Shown here one piece after another: positions 1 through 8,576 of a DNA stretch of 64,000 bases (position 1 is the stretch's first letter; the number at the start of each line of letters is the position of its first letter). The notes under the pieces are model-generated. The model was not told the DNA's origin, ran no database searches, and saw only the letters and a program-made list of their open reading frames with translations. Source of the stretch: an uncultured Bacilli bacterium (GTDB lineage: Bacteria; Bacillota_I; Bacilli_A; RF39; UBA660); contig CAKPCU010000004.1 of assembly GCA_934148015.1 (NCBI GenBank), positions 11,551 to 75,550 of the forward strand, in the 5' to 3' direction. A program made the translations under genes and the position numbers.

Positions 1-525
1 CTTTCTTTTGCGGGTATTGAAAATATAATGTATGCATTTTCAGAAAATACTGTATCTAATAGTATTGGACTTGCTTTGATGCGTGATTTTACAACCATTC
101 CTCTTCATGTTATTTGTGGAGTTGTAATTGGTTATTTTCTATCACTGGGTAATTTTAGTAAAGATAAAAATAAAAGAATTAAAAATTTTATTTTAGCTGT
201 AGTCATGTCAACCATTATTCATGGAACATTTAATTACTCTATGACTTTAATTAGTGGGTTTACAGGTGCTAATAGTAGTTTTGGACACATATTATTATTT
301 CAAACATTGCCACTTATTTTAATAATGTGCATATTATTTTATGTAGCAATTAAGTTTTCTAGAAAAACACTTATGCTAAATAAAACGTTTGCAAACAATG
401 GAACATTTAATGATAAGTATAAATATCTGATGAATTATAATGAGTACGTAAGAAGCTATATTAAAAATAAAAGAGATATTCTTTATGAAAAGACAAGATT
501 AGGAATAAAAAAGAAAAATAAGTAA
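1..525 (+). CDS. PrsW-like intramembrane protease, 5' truncated by window edge
   Basis: The frame is open from base 1, so the true start lies outside the window. The visible 174 residues contain several hydrophobic segments and three PrsW-type motifs in order: FAGIENIMYAF near the edge (the family's F-A-x-x-E-N), an R-D-F followed by LHVICGVVIGY, and HGTFNYS. PrsW proteins are polytopic glutamic-type proteases that in B. subtilis cleave the anti-sigma factor RsiW; the substrate here is unknown. A basic cytosolic tail of about 50 residues follows the last membrane segment. The gene ends 15 bases before yqeG and probably shares its transcript. The family is likely; the role is inferred. Confidence 0.68.
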   Translation, partial: LSFAGIENIMYAFSENTVSNSIGLALMRDFTTIPLHVICGVVIGYFLSLGNFSKDKNKRIKNFILAVVMSTIIHGTFNYSMTLISGFTGANSSFGHILLFQTLPLILIMCILFYVAIKFSRKTLMLNKTFANNGTFNDKYKYLMNYNEYVRSYIKNKRDILYEKTRLGIKKKNK

Positions 526-540
526 AGAATGGAGAATTAT

Positions 541-1062
541 ATGAAAAAAAGGTTTTTACCTAGTATGTATAAAAAAAATATATTTGAAATAAATTATGAA
601 TTATTAAAGAAAAACGGAATTAAGTGTTTACTCTTTGATGTTGATAACACTATTTCTCCTGCAAAGGAAAGAAAATTATGTGATAAAACTAAAAAACTAT
701 TTGATAAACTTAAAAATGATTTTAAGATAATTTTATTTTCTAATAATATTGAGAAAAGAATAAGAAAGTTTTCATCGTTTTATGATGTAGAGTTTGAATC
801 ATTATCATTAAAGCCGTTATACTTTAAATACAGTAAAATATTAAGAAAAAGTGGGTTTAAAAAGTCAGAAATAGCTGCTATTGGAGATCAAATAGTAACT
901 GATATTTATGGTGGTAATAAGGCTGGAATAACAACTATTTTAGTTGATCCTATGAGTAAAGTAGAAGGTAAAACAACTTCTATAAATAGAGTTATAGAAA
1001 GACAAATAATTAATAATTATAAGAAAAAAAATATTTTTGTAAAGGGAAAATATTATGAATAG
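541..1062 (+). CDS. yqeG: YqeG-family HAD phosphatase
   Basis: HAD-superfamily hydrolase of the YqeG (HAD subfamily IIIA) type. The nucleophile motif DVDNT lies near residue 33, the phosphate-binding Asn in FSNN near residue 65, LKP in the middle and GDQIVTDIYGG near residue 115. I start it at 541, not at the upstream ATG at 529, because GGAG at 531-534 sits at proper distance and the protein then begins MKKRFLP, as family members do. It overlaps yqeH by 8 bases. This yqeG-yqeH pairing is the usual Bacillota arrangement and suggests a link to ribosome assembly, although the physiological substrate of YqeG is not established. Confidence 0.88.
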   Translation: MKKRFLPSMYKKNIFEINYELLKKNGIKCLLFDVDNTISPAKERKLCDKTKKLFDKLKNDFKIILFSNNIEKRIRKFSSFYDVEFESLSLKPLYFKYSKILRKSGFKKSEIAAIGDQIVTDIYGGNKAGITTILVDPMSKVEGKTTSINRVIERQIINNYKKKNIFVKGKYYE

Positions 1063-2065
1063 AAAATGTATTGGTTGTGGAGTTATACTACAAAGTACTG
1101 ATCCTAATAAGGTGGGTTATATAGAAAAAAGCATATTAAGTGATGCCTTTGTATGTAAAAGATGTTTTAGAATTAAGAATTATGGTGAGTATAAAATCGT
1201 TAAAAAAAATACTTTGGATTATAAAAAAATATTTGATGAGATTAAAGATAAAAAAGAATTAGTTTTATTTATATGTGATATTTTAAAACTTGATGATACT
1301 TTAAATAGCATAAATGATTTTAATTGCAAAGTAATTTTAGTTATAACTAAAAAGGATTTGTTACCTAAGTCAGTTAAAGATACTAAAATAATAAATTACA
1401 TAAAAAATAATTATCATTTAAATTTAGTTGATATTATATTAGTTAGTAGTAATAATAACTATAATTTAGATTTGCTATATAATTTAATTAATAAATATAA
1501 GACTTCTTCTAATGTTTATTTGGTTGGAAGCTCTAATGCTGGAAAAAGTACTTTAATTAATGCTCTTATAAAGTCTTATTCTAACACTAGGCCTTATATT
1601 ACAACTAGTATACTACCAGCTACTACACTTGATACTATAAGTGTTAAATTAAATGATAACCTTACTTTTATAGATACGCCTGGGCTTGTATTTGATGATG
1701 ATTTTATTTCATTTTTAACACCAAATGAAATAAAAGAAGTGTCTTGCAAAAAAGAAATTAAACCTAGAACTTATCAAATTAAGCCTAATCAATCTATTTT
1801 AATTGGAAACTACGCTAGATTAGATTATCTATCAGATAAGAAAAATAGCATAACAATATATATTTCTAATAATGTAAAAATTTCTAGAATAAATATCAAT
1901 ACTAATAATAAACTAAAAAGTTTAAAAACGACTAAATTTGATTTAAAAAATAATCAAGATATAGTAATAAATGGTCTATGTTTTTGCAAAATAGTTGATT
2001 CTTGTAGAATTTTTGTGTATACTAATGAACATGCTAAAGTTTTTAGTAGAAATAATTTGATATAA
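1055..2065 (+). CDS. yqeH: YqeH, circularly permuted GTPase for 30S ribosome assembly
   Basis: The GTPase motifs occur in permuted order: the NKxD-like G4 (TKKD, residues 98-101) comes before G1 (VGSSNAGKST, 157-166), then the G2-like TTSILPATT and G3 DTPG (207-210). The N terminus carries a CxGC ... CKRC zinc-binding motif. Both traits define YqeH, a factor for 30S subunit biogenesis. The C-terminal domain of about 120 residues follows the G domain as in other members. It is translationally coupled to yqeG by an 8-base overlap. The normal downstream partners in Bacilli (aroE, yhbY, nadD, yqeK) are absent here. Confidence 0.93.
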   Translation: MNRKCIGCGVILQSTDPNKVGYIEKSILSDAFVCKRCFRIKNYGEYKIVKKNTLDYKKIFDEIKDKKELVLFICDILKLDDTLNSINDFNCKVILVITKKDLLPKSVKDTKIINYIKNNYHLNLVDIILVSSNNNYNLDLLYNLINKYKTSSNVYLVGSSNAGKSTLINALIKSYSNTRPYITTSILPATTLDTISVKLNDNLTFIDTPGLVFDDDFISFLTPNEIKEVSCKKEIKPRTYQIKPNQSILIGNYARLDYLSDKKNSITIYISNNVKISRININTNNKLKSLKTTKFDLKNNQDIVINGLCFCKIVDSCRIFVYTNEHAKVFSRNNLI

Positions 2066-2083
2066 TTAGGTGGTGTTTAAACT

Positions 2084-2947
2084 ATGTTTCATGAAGAAAA
2101 ATTAGAAGAATTTTTGAATATAGGAACGTATAATAAGTTTAAAAAGGACGCAAAAATTCAATTTAAAGATGGAAGTTATACTGATAATTGGTTTATAAAT
2201 AACAAAGATGTAATATTGAATTCAGATGAAGGAACTTGTAATTTAATAAAAAAACAATTTTATGAGTACAAAAAAAATTCTTTGAGTGTAATAAAAAAAG
2301 AATCTGATCTTAGTTATAAAGCTATGCTTGCTATGATAAAAAAGGCAGAGGAATTTTTAAATTGCGATAACTTAGACAAATTTAATTATAACTCTTCTGT
2401 AACGTTTAAAAATGGTGATAAAATGTATTTATGGTATTTGGATAATATAATTACAATAAATACATCTCAAAAAGAAGTATTTCAAAAGATAAGAAAACAA
2501 CTTGAAAAAAGAAATGAATTAAATAAAAAAAGAAAAATTTTAGAATATAATAAAAGAAGATTATATTTTTATAAAGAAAACAGTTTAGAAAAGTTCAATC
2601 CTAAAAGTTCTATAGTTTTTAAAGATGGATACAGAATGGGTCTTTGGTATAAAGAAAATAGAGAAAATATATCTATCTCTAATAACCCAGTTGATGAACT
2701 TATAGAGGAACAAAAAAATTTATATTATGAGTATGAATGGTTAAAAAAAGAATTTATGAAATGCAGATCAAATGAGAAGTTTAATTCATATGGTAATGAA
2801 AGATTTAAAAGTGGTGCTTTGATGTATTTTTTCTTTGAAGTACATAAAGAAGATATATTACTTTCAAATGATGAAGTTAGTAATTTAATTAAAGAGCAAT
2901 ACTATGAATATACTGACAGTTTAAATAACAATAAAAAAGTAAAATAA
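2084..2947 (+). CDS. Hypothetical protein with four tandem F-x-x-G...WY repeats
   Basis: I do not recognise this 287-residue protein with certainty. It is soluble, Lys/Asn-rich and built of four repeats of about 70 residues. Each contains a phrase like F-K-D-G-x-x-x-x-x-W-[FY]-x-x-N-x-x-x-I followed by a basic helix: FKDGSYTDNWF, FKNGDKMYLWY, FKDGYRMGLWY and FKSGALMYFFF. The core resembles the 'helicase-associated' (HA) repeat found in some bacterial helicases and DNA-binding proteins, but the match is weak and by eye only. A good RBS (AGGTGGTG) precedes the ATG at 2084. It follows yqeH by 18 bases and ends at a strong terminator, so it is the last gene of the yqeGH transcript. Confidence 0.6.
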   Translation: MFHEEKLEEFLNIGTYNKFKKDAKIQFKDGSYTDNWFINNKDVILNSDEGTCNLIKKQFYEYKKNSLSVIKKESDLSYKAMLAMIKKAEEFLNCDNLDKFNYNSSVTFKNGDKMYLWYLDNIITINTSQKEVFQKIRKQLEKRNELNKKRKILEYNKRRLYFYKENSLEKFNPKSSIVFKDGYRMGLWYKENRENISISNNPVDELIEEQKNLYYEYEWLKKEFMKCRSNEKFNSYGNERFKSGALMYFFFEVHKEDILLSNDEVSNLIKEQYYEYTDSLNNNKKVK

Positions 2948-2982
2948 GAATTAGTCATTATTATGTGACTAGTTCTTTTTTT
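2948..2982 (+). terminator. Intrinsic terminator after the yqeGH operon
   Basis: A 10-base stem (2948-2957 with 2966-2975, one G-U pair) with an 8-base loop is followed by seven T. It closes the transcript of the repeat protein and rules out starting the next gene at the ATG at 2965, which lies inside the hairpin. Confidence 0.85.
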
Positions 2983-3030
2983 CGACATATATCTTATTTT
3001 TTTTGTTTTATTATGTATTTAGGTGATTTT

Positions 3031-3480
3031 ATGAAGAAAATTATTCTTAGTATATTTCTAGCTATTTTACTAGGTGCTATTTTAGGAAAAATAACATTTG
3101 ATAAATATGATCAAAATAATATAAGAAAAGTTATAAAACTAGACGGCAATTTATACATGCTAAAATATAGTAGCTATAAATCATACGATGACATGGTAAA
3201 AGGTACTTATGAATTTGATAGATATGTTTATATTAAAAAAAATAATGGATATACGGTATACACTGCTATATCAAAAACAAGAGAAAATATAGATAAAATT
3301 AACAAACTATATGACAATAAATATATTGTTCAAAAAGTAAACGTATCAAATGATGAATTTATACAAAATTTGGATGAGTATGAGAAACTTCTTACTCTTG
3401 CTAATGATAAGGAAACTATTATGGTAATTGAAAATCAAATATTATCTTGTTATGAAAAGATGGTGGTTAATAATGAGTAA
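3031..3480 (+). CDS. SPOR-like, SpoIIB-like membrane-anchored protein
   Basis: A 149-residue protein with one N-terminal membrane segment (residues 2-20) and an extracytoplasmic part resembling a SPOR fold: LYMLKYSSYKS as first strand, VYIKKNNGYTVYTAIS as second and YIVQKVNVSNDEF as third. In B. subtilis, spoIIB, a membrane protein with a SPOR domain acting in septal peptidoglycan remodelling during engulfment, lies just upstream of maf-radC-mreB. Here the gene directly precedes radC, and spoIVFA/FB follow further on, so position supports a SpoIIB relative. The start at 3031 has the RBS AGGTGA; the longer frame from 2965 would include a terminator. The domain call is by eye. Confidence 0.5.
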   Translation: MKKIILSIFLAILLGAILGKITFDKYDQNNIRKVIKLDGNLYMLKYSSYKSYDDMVKGTYEFDRYVYIKKNNGYTVYTAISKTRENIDKINKLYDNKYIVQKVNVSNDEFIQNLDEYEKLLTLANDKETIMVIENQILSCYEKMVVNNE

Positions 3481-4174
3481 TACTTTAATAAAGCAAATTC
3501 CAAGAGATGAAAGACCAAGAGAAAGATTAGTTAAATATGGAGCTAAAAACTTATCTACGGAGGATTTAATAGCAATAATACTTAAGACTGGTACTAAGGA
3601 TTATTCTTCAAGATTCTTAGCAAGTCAAATACTAAAAAAGGTAAAGAATGTTTCTGAACTTAAAAAACTTTCTTTATCAAATTTAATTGGTATAAATGGT
3701 ATTGGGGCTGTTAAAGCAATTGAATTTTTGGCAGCATTAGAACTTGGAAGGAGGGTTTACGAAGCTAAAATGCTTGATAATGATCTTAAATGTAACAGTG
3801 CAAATAAAATATTTAATTATTTTAGGTCTGAATTATCTGATGTGCAGCAAGAATATTTTTACTGTTTATACTTAGATCAACATAAAAGATTGATAGATAA
3901 AAAATTATTATTCAAAGGTACATTAAATAAAAGCTATATTCATCCAAGAGAAATATTTAAAGAAGCATATCTTGCGTCAGCAGCTTCAATTATATGTGTT
4001 CATAATCACCCGTCTGGAAATGTTATTCCATCCAGGGATGATATTATAGTTACTGAAAATTTAGTTAAAATAGGTATTCTTCAAGGAATTCCCATATTAG
4101 ACCATATAATAATAGGAGAGAATAATTATTATAGTTTTTATGAAAATAACATGATAGGAGGAAAAAAAGGATGA
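3473..4174 (+). CDS. radC: RadC (JAB/MPN-type) protein
   Basis: The 233-residue product has the RadC build: an N-terminal UPF0758 region (IPRDERPRERL), a helix-hairpin-helix (LIGINGIGAVKA, about residues 71-82) and the MPN/JAMM metal site HNHPSGNVIPSRDD (about residues 177-190). RadC was named for radiation sensitivity, but its function remains unclear and a DNA-repair role is not proven. I start it at 3473 (MSNTLIKQIPRDE), overlapping the previous gene's stop; the longer frame adds 15 unrelated residues. Its place before mreC follows the Bacillus order, minus mreB. Confidence 0.93.
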   Translation: MSNTLIKQIPRDERPRERLVKYGAKNLSTEDLIAIILKTGTKDYSSRFLASQILKKVKNVSELKKLSLSNLIGINGIGAVKAIEFLAALELGRRVYEAKMLDNDLKCNSANKIFNYFRSELSDVQQEYFYCLYLDQHKRLIDKKLLFKGTLNKSYIHPREIFKEAYLASAASIICVHNHPSGNVIPSRDDIIVTENLVKIGILQGIPILDHIIIGENNYYSFYENNMIGGKKG

Positions 4175-4944
4175 AAAAGCCATTAAATAATAGTAGTGGT
4201 AAGAAAAAGAATATATTAATAAAAATAATAGTAATTTTTGTATTTATCTTTTTCTTTGTAAGCGTAATTGTTTTATCTGATAGAAAATACTTTTATATAG
4301 AAAAAACTTTTAAATGCATCACAAAAAAAATAAATTATTCTTTAGTTAGAAAATTATATAATAAAGAAAATAGTATTGGTAACGACGGATATATTAGTAA
4401 AATTAAGACATTAGAAAAGGAAAATAATGAACTTAAAGATATAATTGATTTAAAAGGAAAAAATACGAATTATATGCCAGAAGTTGTAATAAGTAGAGCT
4501 AGCTATAATTGGTATAAAAAAATAGAAATTACTAATAATAATCACAATGATAAAGAAAAGGTGCCCGTTATAAACCAATATGGATTAGTAGGTTTTGTTA
4601 GTAAGACTTCTAAAAGTGTTAATGAAGTTGAACTTTTAACAAATATGAAAAATAATTTAATTTCTGTTTTAATAGAAACTGATAATAAAGAAATATCTGG
4701 TGTTTTAAAATATTATGATAGTAAGAAAGGACTATTTATAGTGTCTGATATAATAGATAAAAATGAAATAAAAGATGGAGATAGGGTTGTTTTAAGTGGA
4801 TATCAAAGTAATTATAAAGGAATTTTCGTTGGAAATGTTGCTAGTCAAGAAATTAATGACTATGGACTTACTAAAACAGTTTTGGTTAAATCAAATGTTA
4901 ATTTTGATGATATAATGTATGTTTTTATGGTTGGTGAAAAATGA
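4171..4944 (+). CDS. mreC: Cell shape protein MreC
   Basis: MreC is the bitopic scaffold of the elongasome, linking MreD and the wall synthases. The 257 residues show a basic N terminus, one membrane segment (about residues 18-40), a coiled-coil stretch (IKTLEKENNELKDII) and the MreC beta domains, with the typical phrases VINQYGLVGFV and VVLSGYQSNYKGIFVGNV. It overlaps radC by 4 bases (ATGA) and mreD by 4 bases. The mreB gene that precedes mreC in most Bacilli is missing here, so any MreB must be encoded elsewhere. Confidence 0.92.
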   Translation: MKKPLNNSSGKKKNILIKIIVIFVFIFFFVSVIVLSDRKYFYIEKTFKCITKKINYSLVRKLYNKENSIGNDGYISKIKTLEKENNELKDIIDLKGKNTNYMPEVVISRASYNWYKKIEITNNNHNDKEKVPVINQYGLVGFVSKTSKSVNEVELLTNMKNNLISVLIETDNKEISGVLKYYDSKKGLFIVSDIIDKNEIKDGDRVVLSGYQSNYKGIFVGNVASQEINDYGLTKTVLVKSNVNFDDIMYVFMVGEK

Positions 4945-5414
4945 TTTTAATGATAATTTTACTTATACTTTCATCATTTTTAGATGGCATATTACAAGTT
5001 ATATTTAAAGATGTATTGCCTTTATTTTTTTTGGCTACTATAGTAGTTTTTTCTATAAAAAATAATAATAAATTATTTTATTATGTTATTATATTTTTAT
5101 TTGGATTAATATATGGCCTATCATATACGTCTTTATTTTTTCTATATGCATTTATATATGTATTTATAGCATACATACTAAGCTTTATAAGTAATAAAAA
5201 TAATTATATAAAATTATTTTTTACTTATAATTTATCCATTTTAATGTATATAGTATTAATGTTTATTTTTTCATTTTATACTAATTATAATTTAATGAAT
5301 ATTATTTATTTATATTTTAAAAACTTACCATTAAATTATATATATTTTACTATTATGTATCTGTTTATTAATACTTTATGTAATAATAGGAATAGATTAA
5401 ATAAATATTCATAA
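4941..5414 (+). CDS. mreD: Cell shape membrane protein MreD
   Basis: A 157-residue, almost entirely hydrophobic protein with about five membrane segments, the size and topology of MreD, which partners MreC in the elongasome. Sequence motifs are weak in this family, so the call rests on position immediately after mreC (4-base overlap), length and hydrophobicity. In B. subtilis minC and minD follow; here the next gene is the SpoIVFA-like gene, so the minCD pair has been lost or moved. Confidence 0.85.
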   Translation: MILMIILLILSSFLDGILQVIFKDVLPLFFLATIVVFSIKNNNKLFYYVIIFLFGLIYGLSYTSLFFLYAFIYVFIAYILSFISNKNNYIKLFFTYNLSILMYIVLMFIFSFYTNYNLMNIIYLYFKNLPLNYIYFTIMYLFINTLCNNRNRLNKYS

Positions 5415-5435
5415 AAATAAAATAGGTGATAAGAA

Positions 5436-6032
5436 ATGATTGATCAAAATTCATTTAATTTGGATAAAAAAAAAGAGAAGAAATCATTAATAAAAAATTT
5501 AGTTTTTAGCATGATAATTAAAAGTTTAATTGTTGTGGTACTTTTTCTTGGATCACTAATATATATAAAACAAAGTAATGATAATAAAAATAAATTTAAA
5601 AATGTTGTATATAACAATTCTTTATCTTTTGCAAAAATATATGATGTTTATAAAAAATATTTAGGTGATGTAATTCCATTTAAAAATATATTTAAAGACA
5701 ATACCAAATTAGTATCTAGTGAAAAACTATCATATGAACAAATAAAAAAAGAAGATAATGGTTATATACTTAGTGTATCTAAAGATTATATAACACCTTC
5801 TATTACTAGTGGTATTATAGTAGAAAAAAAAGTAAGTTCAAAATATGAAAATGTAATTACTGTGCAAGATAAAAATGGGCTAAACATTACTTATGGATTA
5901 ATAAAAAATACAAATGTTAAATTATATGATTATATAGAAAAAGGGGAAATTATAGGACAAGCAAGTGAAGAATTATATTTAAGTTTTAAAAAGGATAATA
6001 AGTATTTATCTTATGAAAAAGTGCTTAAGTAA
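5436..6032 (+). CDS. spoIVFA: SpoIVFA-like membrane protein with degenerate LytM/M23 domain
   Basis: A 198-residue protein with a basic cytosolic N terminus, one membrane segment (about residues 25-44) and a C-terminal M23-like beta domain. Phrases such as PSITSGIIV, ITYGLIKNTNVKLYDYIEKGEIIG and LYLSFKKDNKYL match the fold of SpoIVFA, with no HxH metal site, so it should be catalytically dead. In B. subtilis SpoIVFA holds SpoIVFB inactive until a forespore signal arrives, permitting pro-sigma-K processing. Immediate coupling to an M50 protease gene (20-base overlap) supports this strongly. The alternative is a generic M23-like partner unrelated to sporulation. Confidence 0.78.
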   Translation: MIDQNSFNLDKKKEKKSLIKNLVFSMIIKSLIVVVLFLGSLIYIKQSNDNKNKFKNVVYNNSLSFAKIYDVYKKYLGDVIPFKNIFKDNTKLVSSEKLSYEQIKKEDNGYILSVSKDYITPSITSGIIVEKKVSSKYENVITVQDKNGLNITYGLIKNTNVKLYDYIEKGEIIGQASEELYLSFKKDNKYLSYEKVLK

Positions 6033-6789
6033 AATAAATATATCACCTATACTTTATATAGTGGTATTTTTTTCTTTAATATGTGGATTATTTAGAGAGA
6101 TAATTGTATTTATATTGACGATAGTTATTCATGAATTAGGTCATGTTTTTGTATCGTATTTGTTTGGGTGGAATATTAAGAAAATTTCTTTTAATGTTTA
6201 TGGAGGCTTTATTTCATATGATGAGGTTATTGATAAACCATTTATAGAAGAGTTATTAATAGCATTGGCAGGTTTTCTATTTCAAACAATATTTTTAATT
6301 TCATCTGCTTTTTTATACAAATTTAATATTATAGATGATAATATATTGTTTTTAGTTAAAAAATATTTTTTATCACTTTTTTTATTTAACTTAATACCAA
6401 TTATTCCTTTAGATGGTTCTAAGATTTTAAGTGTTTTATTGAACATATTTTTTTCATATAAAAAGTCTCTTAAAATATTAAATTATATTTCTTTAGTATC
6501 ATTAATTATAATATCTATTTTGATTATATATTATCATTTTACAATAGAAATTAGTTATATAATAATATTTTCATTTTTAGTGAAAAATATAGTAGAAGGT
6601 TTTTATGAAGAAAAATATCTTTTTGCAAAGTTTTTGTTTCAAAGATATTCATTACCATCAAATTATTCAGAAAAAAATTATATTAATAATTATGATTTAG
6701 GAAAAATTAAAAGACAAAAAAATACTTATTTTTTAATTAATGGAAGATACTTCAAAGAAGAAAATATTTTAAAGAAACTATTTGACTAA
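6013..6789 (+). CDS. spoIVFB: SpoIVFB-like site-2 (M50) intramembrane metalloprotease
   Basis: A polytopic membrane protein of 258 residues with the M50 zinc motif HELGH (His40, Glu41, His44) and the third ligand in IPIIPLDGSKIL (Asp134). The short form without PDZ, together with a conserved YGG segment between these motifs, is typical of SpoIVFB, which releases sigma-K in the sporulating mother cell. It lies between spoIVFA and rplU, as in Bacillus. The gene overlaps its upstream neighbour by 20 bases. The ATG at 6013 has only a weak RBS, but the frame has no better start. Whether a sigma-K substrate exists cannot be seen here. Confidence 0.85.
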   Translation: MKKCLSKINISPILYIVVFFSLICGLFREIIVFILTIVIHELGHVFVSYLFGWNIKKISFNVYGGFISYDEVIDKPFIEELLIALAGFLFQTIFLISSAFLYKFNIIDDNILFLVKKYFLSLFLFNLIPIIPLDGSKILSVLLNIFFSYKKSLKILNYISLVSLIIISILIIYYHFTIEISYIIIFSFLVKNIVEGFYEEKYLFAKFLFQRYSLPSNYSEKNYINNYDLGKIKRQKNTYFLINGRYFKEENILKKLFD

Positions 6790-6794
6790 AATAT

Positions 6795-6908
6795 GATTAT
6801 ATGATAAACTATTAACGTTTGAATGAACTTCTTGTTCTTCAACCACACAGAAAAGGTTTAAAACATTTATATGTACCTTAATGGTGAGTCTAAGATTTTA
6901 AAAAAGGA
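6795..6908 (+). promoter_or_regulatory. Possible rplU (L21) leader region
   Basis: A 129-base gap precedes rplU although neighbouring genes overlap. It holds a small GAAC/GTTC stem near 6825-6841 and ends in a strong AAGGAGG. Bacillota often carry an autoregulatory L21 leader RNA at this place. I cannot fold the element confidently, so this is only a pointer. Confidence 0.3.
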
Positions 6909-6918
6909 GGAATAAAAG

Positions 6919-7218
6919 ATGAAAGCAGTTATAGAAACTGGTGGTAAACAATACCGTGTTAGTGAAGGTTCTGTAATTTATGTTGAAAAATTAGATTGCG
7001 AAGCTGGAAAAACTTATACTTTTGATAAAGTTGTAATGGCTGATAATAAAGTTGGAACTCCATATATAAATGGTGCAACTGTTGAAGCTAAAGTTTTAAA
7101 ACAAGGTAAAAATAAGAAGATAATAATCTTTAAATATTTACCTAAGAAAAGTTCTCATAAGAAACAAGGACATCGTCAACCATATACTAAGCTTGAAATT
7201 ACTAAAATTAATGCTTAA
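6919..7218 (+). CDS. rplU: 50S ribosomal protein L21
   Basis: The sequence from [17 protein letters not shown] to the [19 protein letters not shown] signature is the full L21 family pattern over 99 residues. L21 binds 23S rRNA domain I in the large subunit. A very strong SD (AAGGAGG) is placed 8 bases before the ATG. It opens the conserved rplU-prp-rpmA operon. Confidence 0.98.
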   Translation: MKAVIETGGKQYRVSEGSVIYVEKLDCEAGKTYTFDKVVMADNKVGTPYINGATVEAKVLKQGKNKKIIIFKYLPKKSSHKKQGHRQPYTKLEITKINA

Positions 7219-7228
7219 TTGGTGATGT

Positions 7229-7531
7229 ATGATAAAAATAAAAATAAATTATGATGATAATTTTATTAAAAGCTTTTCTATTAAAGGACATGCTAATTAT
7301 GATACTATAGGAAAAGATATAGTATGTGCTTCAGTAAGTTCTATTGCTATTTCTAGTATTAATTTAGCTTTAAGGTTTGATAAAGATTCACTTAAAGTAG
7401 TAGAAAAAGAAGGATTACTTGATGTAGAAGTTTTAAAAAAAGATAAGATTATCAATGAAATATTTCTAAACATGGAAGATATGTTTAAGGAATTATCTCT
7501 GGATTATACAAAATACGTTAAAATTATATAG
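7229..7531 (+). CDS. prp: Prp, ribosomal-processing cysteine protease
   Basis: The 100-residue product belongs to the YsxB/Prp family: GHANYD carries the catalytic His21 and VCASVSS the catalytic Cys33. In Bacillota whose L27 has an N-terminal extension, Prp removes it; in Staphylococcus aureus this step is essential. It sits between rplU and rpmA, the diagnostic arrangement. The downstream L27 has the extension, and unusually so does L32 at 51786 (see findings), so this protease may have two ribosomal substrates. Confidence 0.95.
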   Translation: MIKIKINYDDNFIKSFSIKGHANYDTIGKDIVCASVSSIAISSINLALRFDKDSLKVVEKEGLLDVEVLKKDKIINEIFLNMEDMFKELSLDYTKYVKII

Positions 7532-7545
7532 AGGAGGTGCTTTTA

Positions 7546-7827
7546 ATGTTAAAGTTAAACATCCAATTATTTGCACACGTTAAGGCGCAAGGTTCAACTC
7601 ATAACGGACGTGATAGTGAAGGTAGAAGATTAGGTGCTAAAGCTGCTGATGGAGAATTAATAAGTGCTGGATCTATTATCTATCGTCAAAGAGGAACTAA
7701 GATTTATCCTGGAACAAACGTTGGTATGGGTAAGGATCACACATTATTCGCTAAAATTACTGGGTATGTTAAATTTGAACGCCTAGGAAGAGATAAAAAG
7801 CAAGTTAGTGTATATGAAGCTAAATAA
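7546..7827 (+). CDS. rpmA: 50S ribosomal protein L27 with Prp-cleavable N-terminal extension
   Basis: The 93-residue protein has the L27 core ([23 protein letters not shown], then [15 protein letters not shown]). It begins [10 protein letters not shown], the extension that Prp cleaves after the Phe in other Bacillota, so that the mature N terminus can reach the peptidyl transferase centre. I start at ATG 7546, preceded by GAGGAGGTG; the GTG at 7537 lies within that RBS. It ends in a clear terminator. Confidence 0.97.
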   Translation: MLKLNIQLFAHVKAQGSTHNGRDSEGRRLGAKAADGELISAGSIIYRQRGTKIYPGTNVGMGKDHTLFAKITGYVKFERLGRDKKQVSVYEAK

Positions 7828-7853
7828 TATCATCTTATGATGGTATTTTTTTT
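7826..7853 (+). terminator. Terminator after rpmA
   Basis: A nine-pair stem (7826-7834 with 7839-7847, one G-U pair, four-base loop) is followed by a T run. It overlaps the end of rpmA. Confidence 0.8.
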
Positions 7854-7912
7854 AAATTAATATATTTTATTATTTTATTTTATATGGTAAAATTAGTTAG
7901 AGGTGATTTATT

Positions 7913-8551
7913 ATGCGTTATAATATTGTAAAAGATGCAGATGAGATTTTAAAAAATAGTACATATTTAGTAAAAAATCCTAGTGAATATAAAAATAAAT
8001 GGAATACTTTATTTGCTAACAATAATCCTATTAATTTGGAACTTGGTATGGGACGTGGTAGTTTTATTATAGAAATGGCTAAGAAAAATCCTAAAATTAA
8101 TTATATAGGATTAGAACTAGATAAAAATCAAACAGCTTATGCTATTAAAACGATAGGCAGTCAAAAGATTAATAATTTAAAAATAATTTGTGCAAGTGCA
8201 GATGATATAGTAAACTTTTTTGGAAAGGAAATAAATACTATTTATTTAACATTTTCAGAACCATGGCCAAAAAGACATGATGCAAATAAAAGATTTACTC
8301 ATGTTAATTATTTAAAATTATATGATAGAATTTTTAAGAAAAATAAACACATAATATTAAAAACTGATAATAAAATATTATTTGCTTCAGCTCTAGAAAG
8401 TTTAAGTGATTACTGGTACATATTTGATAAGGTGAGTTTAGATTTACATAATGATGAAAGAAAAATAGATAATGTTATGACTGATTTTGAAAAGCAATAT
8501 TTTAAAGAAAGAAGACCTATATATTATCTAGAAGCTTCTTTTAAGAGTTAA
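7913..8551 (+). CDS. trmB: tRNA (guanine46-N7)-methyltransferase TrmB
   Basis: The SAM-binding motif NLELGMGRGSFIIEMA and the family phrase TFSEPWPKRHDANKRF (usually F.DPWPK.RH.KRR) identify TrmB, which makes m7G46 in the tRNA variable loop. Length of 212 residues is normal. The C-terminal motif of the family, with T and E residues near TDFEKQYF, is present. An AGAGGTGA RBS precedes ATG 7913. It takes the place that spo0B holds in B. subtilis between rpmA and obg. Confidence 0.94.
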   Translation: MRYNIVKDADEILKNSTYLVKNPSEYKNKWNTLFANNNPINLELGMGRGSFIIEMAKKNPKINYIGLELDKNQTAYAIKTIGSQKINNLKIICASADDIVNFFGKEINTIYLTFSEPWPKRHDANKRFTHVNYLKLYDRIFKKNKHIILKTDNKILFASALESLSDYWYIFDKVSLDLHNDERKIDNVMTDFEKQYFKERRPIYYLEASFKS

Positions 8552-8576
8552 TTATTTTTGTTTAGGGGTGATTTAT

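Noticed and set aside
2965..3030. Upstream start for the SpoIIB-like gene
   Set aside because: The segment overlaps a strong terminator hairpin, and the peptide would displace the signal-anchor; ATG 3031 has an RBS.
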